Source: Paraburkholderia aromaticivorans (lineage in GTDB: Bacteria > Pseudomonadota > Gammaproteobacteria > Burkholderiales > Burkholderiaceae). Taken from it: a stretch of 64,000 bases of DNA. Location of the stretch: positions 2,232,001 through 2,296,000 of the forward strand of contig NZ_CP051514.1 in assembly GCF_012689525.1 (NCBI RefSeq), written 5' to 3'. Positions within the stretch are counted from its first letter, which is position 1; each line of letters opens with the position of its first letter. Below the pieces are notes generated by a model. That model was given only the letters and a program-made list of their open reading frames with translations, ran no database searches and was not told the DNA's origin. The translations under genes were made by a program, and so were the position numbers. Positions 1-8,855 of the stretch are shown in pieces.

Positions 1-68
1 AGCCGATGCACGTGCAATTTCACGCGCTGCTTTGGCTTCGACTTGTAATACCGTTCGCATGTCCCGGG

Positions 69-1880
69 CTACGGAGTGTCCACTACCGGCAACGTGAAAT
101 AAAACGTCGCGCCTCGACCCGTGTTGTTTTCGCCCCAAAGGCTGCCAGCGTGTGTCTCGACAATCCTGCGGCTGATCGACAGCCCGAGACCCAGGCCGTT
201 CGGCTTCGAGGTAACAAATGGGTTGAAGATCACTGCGAGCTGGTCGCCGGAAAGGCCGGACCCGCTATCGCGTACAGCGACGCGCACTGTCTGCGGTCCC
301 TCATGCGTCACGAGTACTGTCACGAGGCGGTCGCTGGACATGCCGCCGTCCATTGCATCGAACGCGTTAAGCAGGAGATTGAGCATGACCTGCTGCAACT
401 GGACCTTGTCGCCATACACCATGACCGGGGCGCCGCGGAAGTCTGCTGACACACGTATGCCGCGCTGGATGGCATCGCTATGTAGCAGCCGCACGGCATC
501 GCGGATCACAACGGCGGGGTCGAGCGACGCAAATTCCGGGACGCCTTTCTTGACGAGAGCGCGAATTCCCCGGATTACTTCGCTCGCGCGAGCGTTGTCC
601 TGAACGATGTCCTTCAGTATCTCGCGCACTTCGTCGAGATCAACCGGATCGGCTTCCATAAGCTGCTGGGCTGCCTCGGTGTTGCTCAGGATGGCCGTAA
701 GCGGCTGATTCAACTCATGGGCAAACGAAGCCGCCAGTCCGCCCATCGTCGAGATTCGCCAAAGGTGGGCCAGTTCCTGCCGGTGCCGATGCAGTTCAAT
801 CCGATCGGTCCTGTCCACGATGGTCGCGAGCACAAACCCTTCCTCTTCGGATCGAACCATATTGAGTTTGACCTCGACCGGGAACTCGGTCCCGTCCGCG
901 CGCCGCGCGAGCAGATCGCGGGTTTCTCCCACCGTTAAAGCCTCTGGTAGGGGGCTGGAGCTGCTACTGGTCATCAGTTGCCGGACGAGCATCGTCGCGT
1001 GCTGTCCGATCAGTTCGTGGCGTCGATAGCCAAAGAGCCTTTCGGTTTGCTCATTGGCCAGCACGATCCGGCCTTGTTGATCGAGCATAAGAATTGCAAC
1101 GGGCAGAAATTCGAGAGCACCCCGAAATTTTTCTTCAGCTTGTCTGAGATCCGTGATGTCGACGCAGGAACCGACAAAGCCGAGAAACGTGCCGACCGCG
1201 TCCACCTGGGGCACGCCGGTATCGAGGAGCCAGCGATACGCCCCATCCCGCCTGCGCAGACGGTATTCCATAATGAAATTCTTGCGCGCTTCAAACGATG
1301 AGACATATACATTCAGGCACCGATCGAAGTCGTCCGGGTGCACGCCCTCCGACCACCCGTTGCCCATTTCCTGCTCGAGCGTACGCCCCGTAAAATCCAG
1401 CCACGGTCTGTTGAAAAACGTGCAAAGGCGAGTCGTGTCTGACATCCAGATCATCACCGGAGCCGCGTCCAGCATCGCCCGGAAGCGCGTTTCGCTCCCG
1501 GGTAGAGACTTCTCCACTCGCTGCTGCCCGACAGAGTCTCTCGATGTGTCTGGCGTCCCGGGCGCGCGCACTTGGGCGTGATCTTCCAGCTCAGTCGTCA
1601 AAACGCGGTCGTCGGCAGGATTTGCACGAGAGCCTTCGGCGCGGCACGGTATCACCTTAGCGATGTGCGAACGAAACATTCTGGCGTCTTTCGATTGCGC
1701 AGTGCCGCCGATACTTACCTCGCTCTTTACCCGCCCGTGCCCGGCATCTTGCCGCCGTGACTGACGGATGAGCAGCAGTACGATGATGAAGGCTCCAAAC
1801 CCTACAGCAAAGGCGTCGATAACCATAGGCATGGAGGATACATCCTCGCGAGGTTGGCCAGTAGAGTCAGGGATGAACAA
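69..1880 (-). CDS. PAS-domain sensor histidine kinase (FixL-like architecture)
   Basis: This 603-residue protein is an inner-membrane two-component sensor kinase. A hydrophobic segment at about residues 19-40 is followed by a charged linker. A PAS/PAC domain with the bulky aromatic pattern of PAS_3 folds lies at about 130-245, and a second PAS at about 250-360. The HisKA dimerisation helix carries the phospho-acceptor His in SFAHELNQPLTAI near residue 390. A HATPase domain follows with N box NLLLNAFDAM, G1 GSGLSG and G2 GLGLGLS, ending VDTP. The domain order matches the FixL/TodS-like group. I see no haem-ligand evidence, so the signal is unknown. No response regulator lies in the window; it could lie beyond the left edge. 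Kinase assignment is firm, ligand is not. Confidence 0.92.
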   Translation of the reverse strand: MFIPDSTGQPREDVSSMPMVIDAFAVGFGAFIIVLLLIRQSRRQDAGHGRVKSEVSIGGTAQSKDARMFRSHIAKVIPCRAEGSRANPADDRVLTTELEDHAQVRAPGTPDTSRDSVGQQRVEKSLPGSETRFRAMLDAAPVMIWMSDTTRLCTFFNRPWLDFTGRTLEQEMGNGWSEGVHPDDFDRCLNVYVSSFEARKNFIMEYRLRRRDGAYRWLLDTGVPQVDAVGTFLGFVGSCVDITDLRQAEEKFRGALEFLPVAILMLDQQGRIVLANEQTERLFGYRRHELIGQHATMLVRQLMTSSSSSPLPEALTVGETRDLLARRADGTEFPVEVKLNMVRSEEEGFVLATIVDRTDRIELHRHRQELAHLWRISTMGGLAASFAHELNQPLTAILSNTEAAQQLMEADPVDLDEVREILKDIVQDNARASEVIRGIRALVKKGVPEFASLDPAVVIRDAVRLLHSDAIQRGIRVSADFRGAPVMVYGDKVQLQQVMLNLLLNAFDAMDGGMSSDRLVTVLVTHEGPQTVRVAVRDSGSGLSGDQLAVIFNPFVTSKPNGLGLGLSISRRIVETHAGSLWGENNTGRGATFYFTLPVVDTP

Positions 1881-2431
1881 GATCCGATCCGGCGACGTGC
1901 CGCGGGCACAAGGCGGGATAAGAGATATTACCCCACGCGGTTTTAGACGGAGGGTAAATGTGTGATGCGTTTACCGCAACCCACCCCAATTGGACCAACG
2001 CCAATTGGACTTGAAGGAGGGGCAGCCTGAATTCGCAGCGGTGCGTGAAAGGCGAACAGCGGTCGTTCACATTTGGTTGAAGGCTGTCACTTTGTGTCTA
2101 CCCGGCCCGGCGCAGACCTTGGAACGATCGCGGACTGGAGCGGGTATGCGAAAGGCACAAACCGACCCACCTCGACCCATCGGGCAAGCGAGACCTTGAT
2201 GGCCGCTCCAGGCGGTTCCGGACAGGCGTGCCCCGTGAAGATTAGGACGTTTGGAGCTTCAGTTGACAACGGATTCCGTTTCAGTTCTCCCAGTCTCTGG
2301 ATCGCGTTTGCTCCGACGGCAAAGCAACCTGCTAAATGGGCGGTGACTCGCCATCGTCAACGCCTTTTCGTTGCCCGCCTAGTTGGCCCGCTTGGACGCA
2401 GTACAGTCGACGCCAGCGGAACCGGTATTCT
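1881..2431. other. 550-bp stretch with no supported gene
   Basis: This interval lies upstream of the sensor kinase and should contain its promoter. The open frames here are shadow-like, without recognisable motifs or good ribosome binding sites. I see no transposon end or strong hairpin. Confidence 0.5.
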
Positions 2432-2860
2432 TCAGCGTAAGCATAAGCCTGCTTCCTTTGGTTGCCGTGATGATCTGTCCGTAGCGGCAGCGGCGAGGTC
2501 GAACAGGCCGTTGGAGATGGGGCGGGTCCAGGGAAAGAGCGCAAGTAAGTAATGCAAGTATGCATACGCTGACACAATGATGGTCGCGACGCCAATCGCA
2601 AGCATCAGGCCATGAAATGCCTTCCAGATAGTCTCGGAACGGAGGATCTCGAAAGACTGGATCCCGACTGCGTGCACACGACTCTTCAGAAGTCGGGAGA
2701 GCGCTTTGTCCAACCACCGGTCGAGCACGAGCAGAGAACTGCGATCCCCAGCGCTAGCAGGGTCGTCGCTCCGGCGCCATACATCCCAGCCTTGAGCAGG
2801 GCGTCGCTTCTACGGGACTGGAGGTATTCGTCGATGGCCCGGCGGATTCGCATCAGATGC
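2432..2860 (-). pseudogene. MscS-type mechanosensitive channel fragment, frameshifted
   Basis: Two minus-strand frames together read like the membrane part of a large MscS-family channel. One frame, near 2700-2850, gives RRAIDEYLQSRRSDALLKAG followed by a hydrophobic helix. The next frame, from 2728 down, starts MLDRWLDKALSRLLKSR and continues with a second helix and the family-typical phrase LFPWTRP. The change of frame near 2720 is a frameshift. The conserved beta and C-terminal domains of MscS are absent, because reading stops at 2432. The N-terminal side abuts the pyruvate carboxylase remnant on the other strand. This is a non-functional remnant. Identity rests on hydrophobicity and the LFPWTRP region. 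Confidence 0.5.
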
Positions 2861-3330
2861 AATGTGGCGAGATGGTCGCGGCTCGTGTGTTCGAACTGGG
2901 CATCCGCCAGGAGGAAGTGGCGATCGACATTGCGCCAGGAAAAACGTTGCTCGTCGCGTTGCAAGGGAAGCACGTCGACACCGAGTCCGGCATGATCAAG
3001 GTTCAGTTCAAGTTGAACGGACAGTCGCGTACGGCCTTGATCGAGCAACGCACGACCGTCCTTACGGGACCGGCGCGTCATAGCCGCCCGGTAGCCGATC
3101 CATCGAATCCGCTGCATGTCGCAGCGCCTATGCCCGGTTCGATCGTGACCGTGGCGGTACAGCCGGGGCAGCGGGTCGCAGCCGGTACGACGCTGGTCGC
3201 ATTGGAAGCGATGAAAATGGAAACCCACATTGCGGCGGAGCGCGACTGTGAGATTGCCGCCGTGCATATCCAGGCGGGTGACCGCGTGGCCGCGAAGGAT
3301 CTCCTGATCGAGTTGAAGGGCGAGCGCTGA
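2857..3330 (+). pseudogene. Pyruvate carboxylase C-terminal fragment (biotinyl domain)
   Basis: The 157-residue frame carries the last part of a pyruvate carboxylase, an enzyme of about 1150 residues. A piece of the PYC_OADA region comes first (EEVAIDIAPGKTLLVALQG, then KVQFKLNGQSR). A Pro/Ala hinge and a complete biotinyl lipoyl-type domain follow, with the biotin-acceptor Lys in EAMKMET at about residue 120. The biotin carboxylase domain and most of the carboxyltransferase domain are missing. The apparent start at 2857 lies in the junction with the MscS fragment, so it is unlikely to be a native start. Probably a deletion or rearrangement scar. A free biotin-acceptor domain could in principle be made, but nothing shows that it is. 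Confidence 0.7.
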
Positions 3331-3453
3331 TCGGCGAGGCGCGACAGGTGCGCGCCGCATTCAAGCGGTGCGCACCTGAAAGAACGCCTGGCTGCAGTCT
3401 TGCCGGTCACATAACGTGAGTTGTGTGACCGGCAGCCTCACAAAGGTGCGGCT

Positions 3454-3765
3454 TCAGGCCTTCTTCACGTACGCGCTGCACCACCCCTTCGCCGAGACCT
3501 GCTTACCGGCGAAGATCGGGCACGGACCTGATGCATCGCCAGCCTTGCCCTGATAGAGCTGACAGGTGGCGCATGCCTGGCCTGGCTGATACTTCGAATA
3601 TTTAACCTTGTCGACCTGTGTCGCGTCCGCCCTATAGCCAAGCGACTGTGCGGTCGGATCGCGTTCGGATACCGCAGGCGTCTCGGCCGACGCCTTGCCC
3701 GAGAGTGCGATGGATGAGGCCAGCGAAGCGGCCAGTATCATGAAGTGACGACGTGGTGATTGCAT
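3454..3765 (-). CDS. High-potential iron-sulfur protein (HiPIP)
   Basis: This 103-residue periplasmic electron carrier holds one [4Fe-4S] cluster. A twin-arginine signal is visible (SPRRHFMILAAS, ending around GKASA), as expected for a cofactor-bearing exported protein. The four cluster cysteines are in ACATC, then GPCP, then KGWC. The overall length and the conserved aromatics (YSKYQPGQ, KGWCSAY) fit the HiPIP family. It lies 85 bp downstream of the cytochrome c gene and on the same strand as the sulfite oxidase. It may therefore accept electrons from the SorAB-like pair. The cluster ligands make the assignment strong; its exact redox partner is inferred from position. Confidence 0.93.
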   Translation of the reverse strand: MQSPRRHFMILAASLASSIALSGKASAETPAVSERDPTAQSLGYRADATQVDKVKYSKYQPGQACATCQLYQGKAGDASGPCPIFAGKQVSAKGWCSAYVKKA

Positions 3766-3850
3766 GTAGGGTCCTTTCTTTTTGATGGTGGGGGCTGGCC
3801 TTCGACGTGCCAGCCGACGCGGAACTTCGTGTCGCCGTGTAGCGGCAGTT

Positions 3851-4201
3851 CTACTGTTTGCCCTTGATAGCGGTCAGATACGTAGCAAGTTCTTCTACCT
3901 GCTCCGCGGGCATGGGTGCGCCGTATACGGTGCGCATCTTGTTGATCTCCGCCTTCCACTCTCCGAAGCGCAATGGCGGCTGGCGCGTGACCATGCCAGC
4001 CGAATGGCAGATCATGCACTGCGAGTTGGCGATCTCAGCACCGGCGCCTGGCGGGAAAACCTGCTTACTGTCGGGGAGGGTGACACTGACGGTGCGATTC
4101 AAGGCTGCGGCCGACGGCGCTTTCTCTGCGGGTTCGGCGAAGGCGGCGGAGATGCCGACGGTAGCGAGCAGAATCAATATCAACACGTTTGGACTTTTCA
4201 T
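3851..4201 (-). CDS. Monohaem cytochrome c, probable SorB-like subunit of sulfite dehydrogenase
   Basis: A 116-residue periplasmic cytochrome with a cleavable signal peptide (hydrophobic core ILILLATVGISAAFA). It has one CxxCH haem site, CMICH, and a likely distal Met in YGAPMPAEQ. The size and the sequence around the haem fit the small c-type partner of molybdenum sulfite oxidoreductases. It begins 10 bp after the sulfite oxidase stop codon, so the two are almost certainly co-transcribed. It would pass electrons from sulfite oxidation to the HiPIP encoded next or to the respiratory chain. The haem site is certain; the SorB label rests on gene order. Confidence 0.85.
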   Translation of the reverse strand: MKSPNVLILILLATVGISAAFAEPAEKAPSAAALNRTVSVTLPDSKQVFPPGAGAEIANSQCMICHSAGMVTRQPPLRFGEWKAEINKMRTVYGAPMPAEQVEELATYLTAIKGKQ

Positions 4202-4211
4202 GTTCCGCTCC

Positions 4212-5450
4212 TCAGGAAGCCATTAGCGTGATGGACTCGACAACATTGCGCATGAAGCCCGAAGCGTTCCAGTTTGCGGCATCTGGTTGCACGACCCCCG
4301 CTGTGTTCGTCGCCCTGATTTTCAATTCCATGGGACCGGCCTTGGGTATCAGGTGCGTTTCCCATTGCCTGAAGCTGTATTTGCCATGATCGTGGCCGAG
4401 ACGCGTGGACGCCCAGCTTGCGCCGCCGTCCGACGACACGCTGACGTCGCGCACGCCGGTGTCTCCGCCGAAGGCGATGCCACGCGCGGTGAGGGGTTTG
4501 CCGGCAGCAACATTCTGGCCATTCGTGAGATTGGTGACGAACGAGCGTGGGACCATCCGGTTGATCGGCACCATCTTGACGCCGGTCTGGCCAGGCGTGA
4601 TGCTGGCATGGGGGGTATCCGGTATCAGGTATGCCTTTGACATCCAGAAGTTGTCGTCCGGGTGATCCAGCACTTCGATATCGTTGAGCATTTTCACCCA
4701 GTAGGTCGAGTACCAGCCGGGCACAACCAGGCGCAGCGGAAAGCCGTTCAGCAGCGGCAACGGCTGACCGTTCATCGCATAGGCGATCATCACTTCACCG
4801 TCGCGCGCATGGTCGATGTCGAGCGACTTGATAAAGTCGGGCGTGGCCGGGAGGACCCCAGCGTCGAGCCCATTAAAGCGAGCCTGCACGGCGCCGCCCT
4901 TAATACCCGCGCGATCCAGGATATCGCGCAGACGGACACCGGTCCATAGCGCATTGCCCATCGCGCCATTGGCCCATTGAGCCCCCGCCACGCGCGAATC
5001 GTAGAATCCCCGCGAGTTGCCGGAGCACTGGTTCACCGCTGCCAGTTCAACCGGTTCGAACTCGTTCCGCAGTTCAGTCAGGCTCAGGCTTAGCGCTCGT
5101 TCAACCTGTCCGTGAACGTTTAGGCGAAATGCGGCGCCGTCGACCTTGGTGGGAATATCGGCTAGATGCCAGCGCACGAAAAACTGGTCATTTGGCGTGA
5201 AGACACCTCGATCGAAGACATGAAACGGCGTCTCCAATAGCGGCGGACGGGTGCGCACCAGCAGCATCTCGCCTTTCTGCGGGAACGCGCTCGTCCGGTC
5301 GCGCTCGCCGCCAGCGAATGGCAGGTTGAATGTTTCTGCCGGCCACGCGCCGCGGTTCCAGCCGGCCATGGTGCCGGCGACACCGCCGGCGGCAAGACCG
5401 AGAAGCATCTTGCGCCGGCGCGCGTCCACGCCGTGGGAATCATCTTTCAT
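4212..5450 (-). CDS. Molybdopterin-dependent sulfite oxidase/dehydrogenase (SorA/SoxC-like)
   Basis: The protein (412 residues from the chosen start) belongs to the sulfite oxidase molybdopterin family, which oxidises sulfite to sulfate in the periplasm. A Tat-type signal is present (DARRRKMLLGLAAGG). The Mo-coordinating Cys is in AVNQCSGNSRG, followed by a Moco-domain core with VPGWYSTYWVK. The C-terminal Mo-co dimerisation domain runs from about residue 300 (VRDVSVSSDGGASW). An in-frame upstream Met at 5504 is possible. I chose 5450 because GGAG sits about 8 nt upstream and the Tat signal then lies at the N terminus. It is the first gene of a minus-strand operon with the cytochrome c and HiPIP genes. 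The nearby YeiH-like exporter and LysR gene fit a sulfite-handling role. Confidence 0.9.
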   Translation of the reverse strand: MKDDSHGVDARRRKMLLGLAAGGVAGTMAGWNRGAWPAETFNLPFAGGERDRTSAFPQKGEMLLVRTRPPLLETPFHVFDRGVFTPNDQFFVRWHLADIPTKVDGAAFRLNVHGQVERALSLSLTELRNEFEPVELAAVNQCSGNSRGFYDSRVAGAQWANGAMGNALWTGVRLRDILDRAGIKGGAVQARFNGLDAGVLPATPDFIKSLDIDHARDGEVMIAYAMNGQPLPLLNGFPLRLVVPGWYSTYWVKMLNDIEVLDHPDDNFWMSKAYLIPDTPHASITPGQTGVKMVPINRMVPRSFVTNLTNGQNVAAGKPLTARGIAFGGDTGVRDVSVSSDGGASWASTRLGHDHGKYSFRQWETHLIPKAGPMELKIRATNTAGVVQPDAANWNASGFMRNVVESITLMAS

Positions 5451-5737
5451 GAGGGGCTCCTTCAGGTTCGTTCTATCGTTTGACCATACGGTCGCCACGC
5501 ACACGCGAAAGGCTGGTGTGGCATTTTTTTAAATCGGTCGATCTCCGCCGGAGGCTGCCTTCGGACAGATCACTCACCGGTTGGCTGGATTATTCGGATT
5601 GCAGAAGGTAGCGCGCACTTCGCCGTCTGGCAGATGTGCGCGGATACCGAAGTGGCATGCGTACATTGACCACGTCGTCGTACTTAGTGAGGTTTTCGTC
5701 TTGCGTGAGAACGCGGTGTTCGATTTTCAAGGCTGTC
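5451..5737. other. Intergenic region upstream of the sulfite oxidase operon
   Basis: These 287 bp separate the LysR stop from the sulfite oxidase start, both on the minus strand. The operon promoter must lie here or further upstream. A T-rich run near 5524-5531 is present but no clear hairpin. I could not pick out a convincing LysR-type T-N11-A operator by eye. Confidence 0.4.
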
Positions 5738-6622
5738 TTATTCCGACGCCATCTGAAAGAACACGCGCATCGCCTCCGTCACATAACGCTGCTGGTGACG
5801 CAGCATCAGGAAATCGCGCGACGGCAGCGGCCAACGGAGTGCTATCAGCGTCCCGGCACTGAGTGAGGAAGCTGCGACCAGACGGGACATCACCGTTGCG
5901 CCAGCGCCAGCCTCAACCGCGGAGCGTACCGCTTCGTTCGACGGAAGCTCCAGCGCGATCTCGAAGCCGGAGGGATCGCCCCCCAAGTTTCGCACCATCT
6001 TTTCGAAGATCCCGCGCGTACCCGACTCCTGTTCACGCAGAACCCAGGCGCTATCGCGCAAGTCAACAATATTGTCAGCCGTCGAATCGTGACTGGCCCA
6101 AAGGTGGCTCGGGGCGACCACTAACACCAGTTCGTCCTGGGCAACCGCGCGCACCTCAAGACCATCGGTATCCACCTGGTCTTCCACGAAGCCCAGATCG
6201 ACGGCGCCCTCGGCAACCTGCCGAACGACTTGTCCGGTATTCGTGATTGAGAGCTTGAGCGAGACGCCGGGGTGGACCGCGTGGAACCGTTGCATCACCT
6301 TCGGTATCCAGTAATTTGCCACCGTTTGACTCGCCGCAAGCGATAACGCACCGCGCCGCAATCCGGCTAGATCGGCTAGCATGTTTCCGGCCGAAGAGGC
6401 GCTGGCGAGCACCGCGCGTGCTTCGCAGAGAAACTGCTGGCCGGCGTCAGTAAGCACAATATTTCGGCGAATCCGGTGGAATAGCTTTACGTCATACTGC
6501 GCTTCGAGGGCGGCGATTGAACTGCTCACCGCCGATTGCGAAAGCGCCAGTACGTTGGCCGCACGCGTCACATGTTGCTGCTCCGCAACCGCAACAAAGA
6601 TACGAAGTTGATCGAGCGTCAT
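5738..6622 (-). CDS. LysR-family transcriptional regulator (YeiE/CysB-like)
   Basis: The 294-residue protein has the LysR plan: an N-terminal winged HTH at residues 1-60 (LDQLRIFVAVAEQQHVTRAA, then ALSQSAVSSSIAALE) followed by a periplasmic-binding-like effector domain (LSLAASQTVANYWIPKVMQ onward). It starts 24 bp after the YeiH-like exporter gene on the same strand, so the two are probably co-transcribed. In enterobacteria a LysR gene (yeiE) sits beside yeiH, though divergently. The likely effector is a sulfur compound such as sulfite, inferred from the exporter and the sulfite oxidase operon downstream. It may control both. The family assignment is firm; ligand and targets are inference. 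Confidence 0.9.
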   Translation of the reverse strand: MTLDQLRIFVAVAEQQHVTRAANVLALSQSAVSSSIAALEAQYDVKLFHRIRRNIVLTDAGQQFLCEARAVLASASSAGNMLADLAGLRRGALSLAASQTVANYWIPKVMQRFHAVHPGVSLKLSITNTGQVVRQVAEGAVDLGFVEDQVDTDGLEVRAVAQDELVLVVAPSHLWASHDSTADNIVDLRDSAWVLREQESGTRGIFEKMVRNLGGDPSGFEIALELPSNEAVRSAVEAGAGATVMSRLVAASSLSAGTLIALRWPLPSRDFLMLRHQQRYVTEAMRVFFQMASE

Positions 6623-6646
6623 GTTTTTCAGCGGACCCCAAACCTT

Positions 6647-7735
6647 TTAGGCCATGCCCAGCAAGCGAATCAGCACGAGGCTGATGAGCGCGAGCGCGAC
6701 GATCGACAGCACCACAGCGAGTATCACACGGGGGCCAGCTTTGGCGACCATTCGCACATCGACGCCCAGACCGAGAGCTGCCATCGAAATTATTGTCAAC
6801 AAATTAGCCATAGTGCTGATCGGCGGTAACGCTTCCGTCGGAATGAGGCTAGCCGAACGGAGGACGACCAGTGCCAGGAAGCCAATGATGAACCAGGGCA
6901 CGACTTGGTGCCAGGCGAGGCGCGCTTTTTTCGATGCACCCGGCAATGCAGTAGTTGCACCACGACGCGAGCCAATTGACAAGACAAGAATCACGGGGCC
7001 GAGCATCAGCACACGGACCAGTTTGACCAACGTACCGAGATGGGCACTGAGGGCCGACACGGGGACCGTTGCAGCGAGCACCTGCGGCACCGCGTAGACA
7101 GTCAGTCCGGCCAGTACGCCGTATTGCAGGTTGCTAAGGTGCAGCACAGGAATCAGCAGCGGCAGTCCGAGCACGACGATGACGCCAAGCACAGCGGTAA
7201 AGGCAATCGACGCGGCCACGTCATCGCTATGCGCCCGGATCACTGGAGCAACGGCGGCGATCGCCGAGTTTCCACAGATCGAGTTGCCGCATGCGACCAG
7301 CAAGGCCATCCGATGGTGCAAACCAAGGAGGCGCGCGGTACCGTAACTGACCACGATGGCCGCCGCGACGACCGCTACGATGCCTGCCAGCAGTCCCACC
7401 CCGGCCGCTTCAAGGGTCTGGGTGCTGAGCGAGGCGCCCAGCAAGACCACGGCAATTTCCAGCAATGTCCTGGCGCTGAAATTGATGCCGGCGTTCCAGT
7501 GAGCGGCCGGCTTCCAGACACTCCGCACCGCCGTGCCGATGAGAATGGCGAGGACCAATGCTTCCAGCCAGGCGCGCCCGAATATGCGCTGCTCAGCCAG
7601 TTGCAACGCGAAAGCGGCCAGCGTGACGGCAATGCATAGGGCCACGCCCGGCGCATGGGCTTGCACCCAAGCCAGAGGGCCGGATTCGGCCAGGCGCCTT
7701 GCGGCTAGAGCATGGGGTTCGAGTGGAGTCGACAT
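6647..7735 (-). CDS. yeiH: YeiH-family putative sulfate/sulfite exporter
   Basis: This 362-residue integral membrane protein has about ten hydrophobic helices and the conserved UPF0324 signature with GNSICGNSAIAAVAPVI and LGVDVR near the end. The family is annotated as putative sulfate exporters, and members are often linked to sulfur or taurine catabolism. Here it precedes a LysR regulator and lies 1.2 kb upstream of a sulfite oxidase operon on the same strand. The context supports export of sulfite or sulfate generated during organosulfur breakdown. The start follows a short leader rich in charged residues and fits the family length. Transport direction and substrate are not visible in the sequence. 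Confidence 0.88.
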   Translation of the reverse strand: MSTPLEPHALAARRLAESGPLAWVQAHAPGVALCIAVTLAAFALQLAEQRIFGRAWLEALVLAILIGTAVRSVWKPAAHWNAGINFSARTLLEIAVVLLGASLSTQTLEAAGVGLLAGIVAVVAAAIVVSYGTARLLGLHHRMALLVACGNSICGNSAIAAVAPVIRAHSDDVAASIAFTAVLGVIVVLGLPLLIPVLHLSNLQYGVLAGLTVYAVPQVLAATVPVSALSAHLGTLVKLVRVLMLGPVILVLSIGSRRGATTALPGASKKARLAWHQVVPWFIIGFLALVVLRSASLIPTEALPPISTMANLLTIISMAALGLGVDVRMVAKAGPRVILAVVLSIVALALISLVLIRLLGMA

Positions 7736-7750
7736 CGCGTTCTCGCTATT

Positions 7751-8453
7751 TCAGTGACCAGAAACGGAGGGATTATCGCGACGACTGGTTCTATATTCCA
7801 ACGCGGAATATAGAACGAATTGATCGATTATATAGAACGATGCTCACACAGCACCGCCGTTGGGTGAAAAGGATCTGACCGACCAGATGGTGATTGTCGG
7901 ACGCAAGGTAGACGGCAAGCGAAGCGTACTCCGCCATCTTGCCAAACCGGAGCAGCGTGGTGGACATGGCGCATGTTCTCCAGTCATCGCCAGCTTTCCG
8001 TCTCTTCAATTGGGACGCGCATGGGACTGATGTGGCGCTTGGGTTCAGGGCCGCCCTTGAACTGCTTAAGTGTCCAGAACTTCACCGCAGCCAGGCCGAG
8101 TGGCGAACCATCCGCCGCGACGACACGACTCGAATGCATCGGATTTCATGGGCGCTCGCGTGGGGCGCTCTGGACCAATCCGGCGGTCGTCAAGGGCGAC
8201 GGTCAATTCCTGAAGGCGAGACTGCTGGCAGCGGAAACACTGATTACATCCTATTTGTAGATGGCCCCGCCAGCTCGTGTCGACTGAGTGGCCGACCGAA
8301 ACCGAATATGGCTGAAATGTCACGTAAAGTAGATGATGGCGCAACTTAATTAATTGAATGCTGGCTCAGGTGCGACGGCCGGTCGCGCAGGCATCTGCGT
8401 TAAATCGATAAAATTACAGACAGTAAGAGGTGAGTCAGACGACGGAGGTCGAT
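7751..8453. other. 700-bp stretch with no supported gene
   Basis: This holds the exporter promoter region (with a repeated TATAGAACGA-like sequence near 7790-7840) and several overlapping short frames without motifs. Near 7790-7806 the sequence TATTCCAACGCGGAATA forms a short inverted repeat (TATTCC/GGAATA) just upstream of the exporter gene; it could be an operator. Confidence 0.35.
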
Positions 8454-8855
8454 ATGGTCGAAGCGGTGGTGAAGGAGTGTGGCTTGGATCCGCTACTCGT
8501 CATCGCCAGCGAGGAACTCGAAATTGGGTCCTTCGAAGAGACGGGTAAAGTTGCAACAGACATCCTGCTCGTCCGAATTTCAAGCATCGAGCGCGCGCTT
8601 GAGCGGGCTTACGATTTTGGCCTGTTGATGGGGCACACCGTCAGTCAGGCCGAATACCCGAATGCGCGGCGGTCCAAGCGGACATGTCGCACGGATCACG
8701 ATTGGGTGCGTGCTGCGGCGACGGACATTCTCAGCACATATTGCAGAGGGTTTTTTGATTGGCGATCGCGGCCCCTGACGCGTGAGCAGGCCGGTCGGGG
8801 CCAGTCCGCGATCGGTAATCAAAAAACCCTCTGCATTATGGAAAACTTCGCATAA
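8454..8855 (+). CDS. Hypothetical protein with a 3' end altered by a palindromic element
   Basis: I do not recognise this 133-residue protein. The start was chosen at 8454 because GGAGG precedes the ATG by 5 nt, a very good ribosome binding site. The N-terminal ~90 residues are acidic and look like a compact soluble domain (EAVVKECGLDPLLVIASEEL). From about residue 95 the frame runs into a 104-bp near-perfect palindrome, so the last ~37 residues are encoded by the repeat and not by the ancestral gene. The gene is therefore probably a truncated or altered version. No neighbours suggest a function. Confidence 0.45.
   Translation: MVEAVVKECGLDPLLVIASEELEIGSFEETGKVATDILLVRISSIERALERAYDFGLLMGHTVSQAEYPNARRSKRTCRTDHDWVRAAATDILSTYCRGFFDWRSRPLTREQAGRGQSAIGNQKTLCIMENFA
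8737..8840. repeat. 104-bp near-perfect palindromic element (MITE-like)
   Basis: The outer arms TGCAGAGGGTTTTTTGATT (8742-8760) and its exact reverse complement (8817-8835) form a 19-bp perfect stem. After one mismatch four more bases pair at the base (8737-8740 with 8837-8840). Inside, CGATCGCGG (8763-8771) pairs with 8806-8814, and GGCCCC/GGGGCC runs follow. The T6/A6 tracts lie in the stem, so it could also act as a bidirectional terminator. It lies within the coding frame of a small gene, which fits insertion of a non-autonomous element. Confidence 0.75.
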
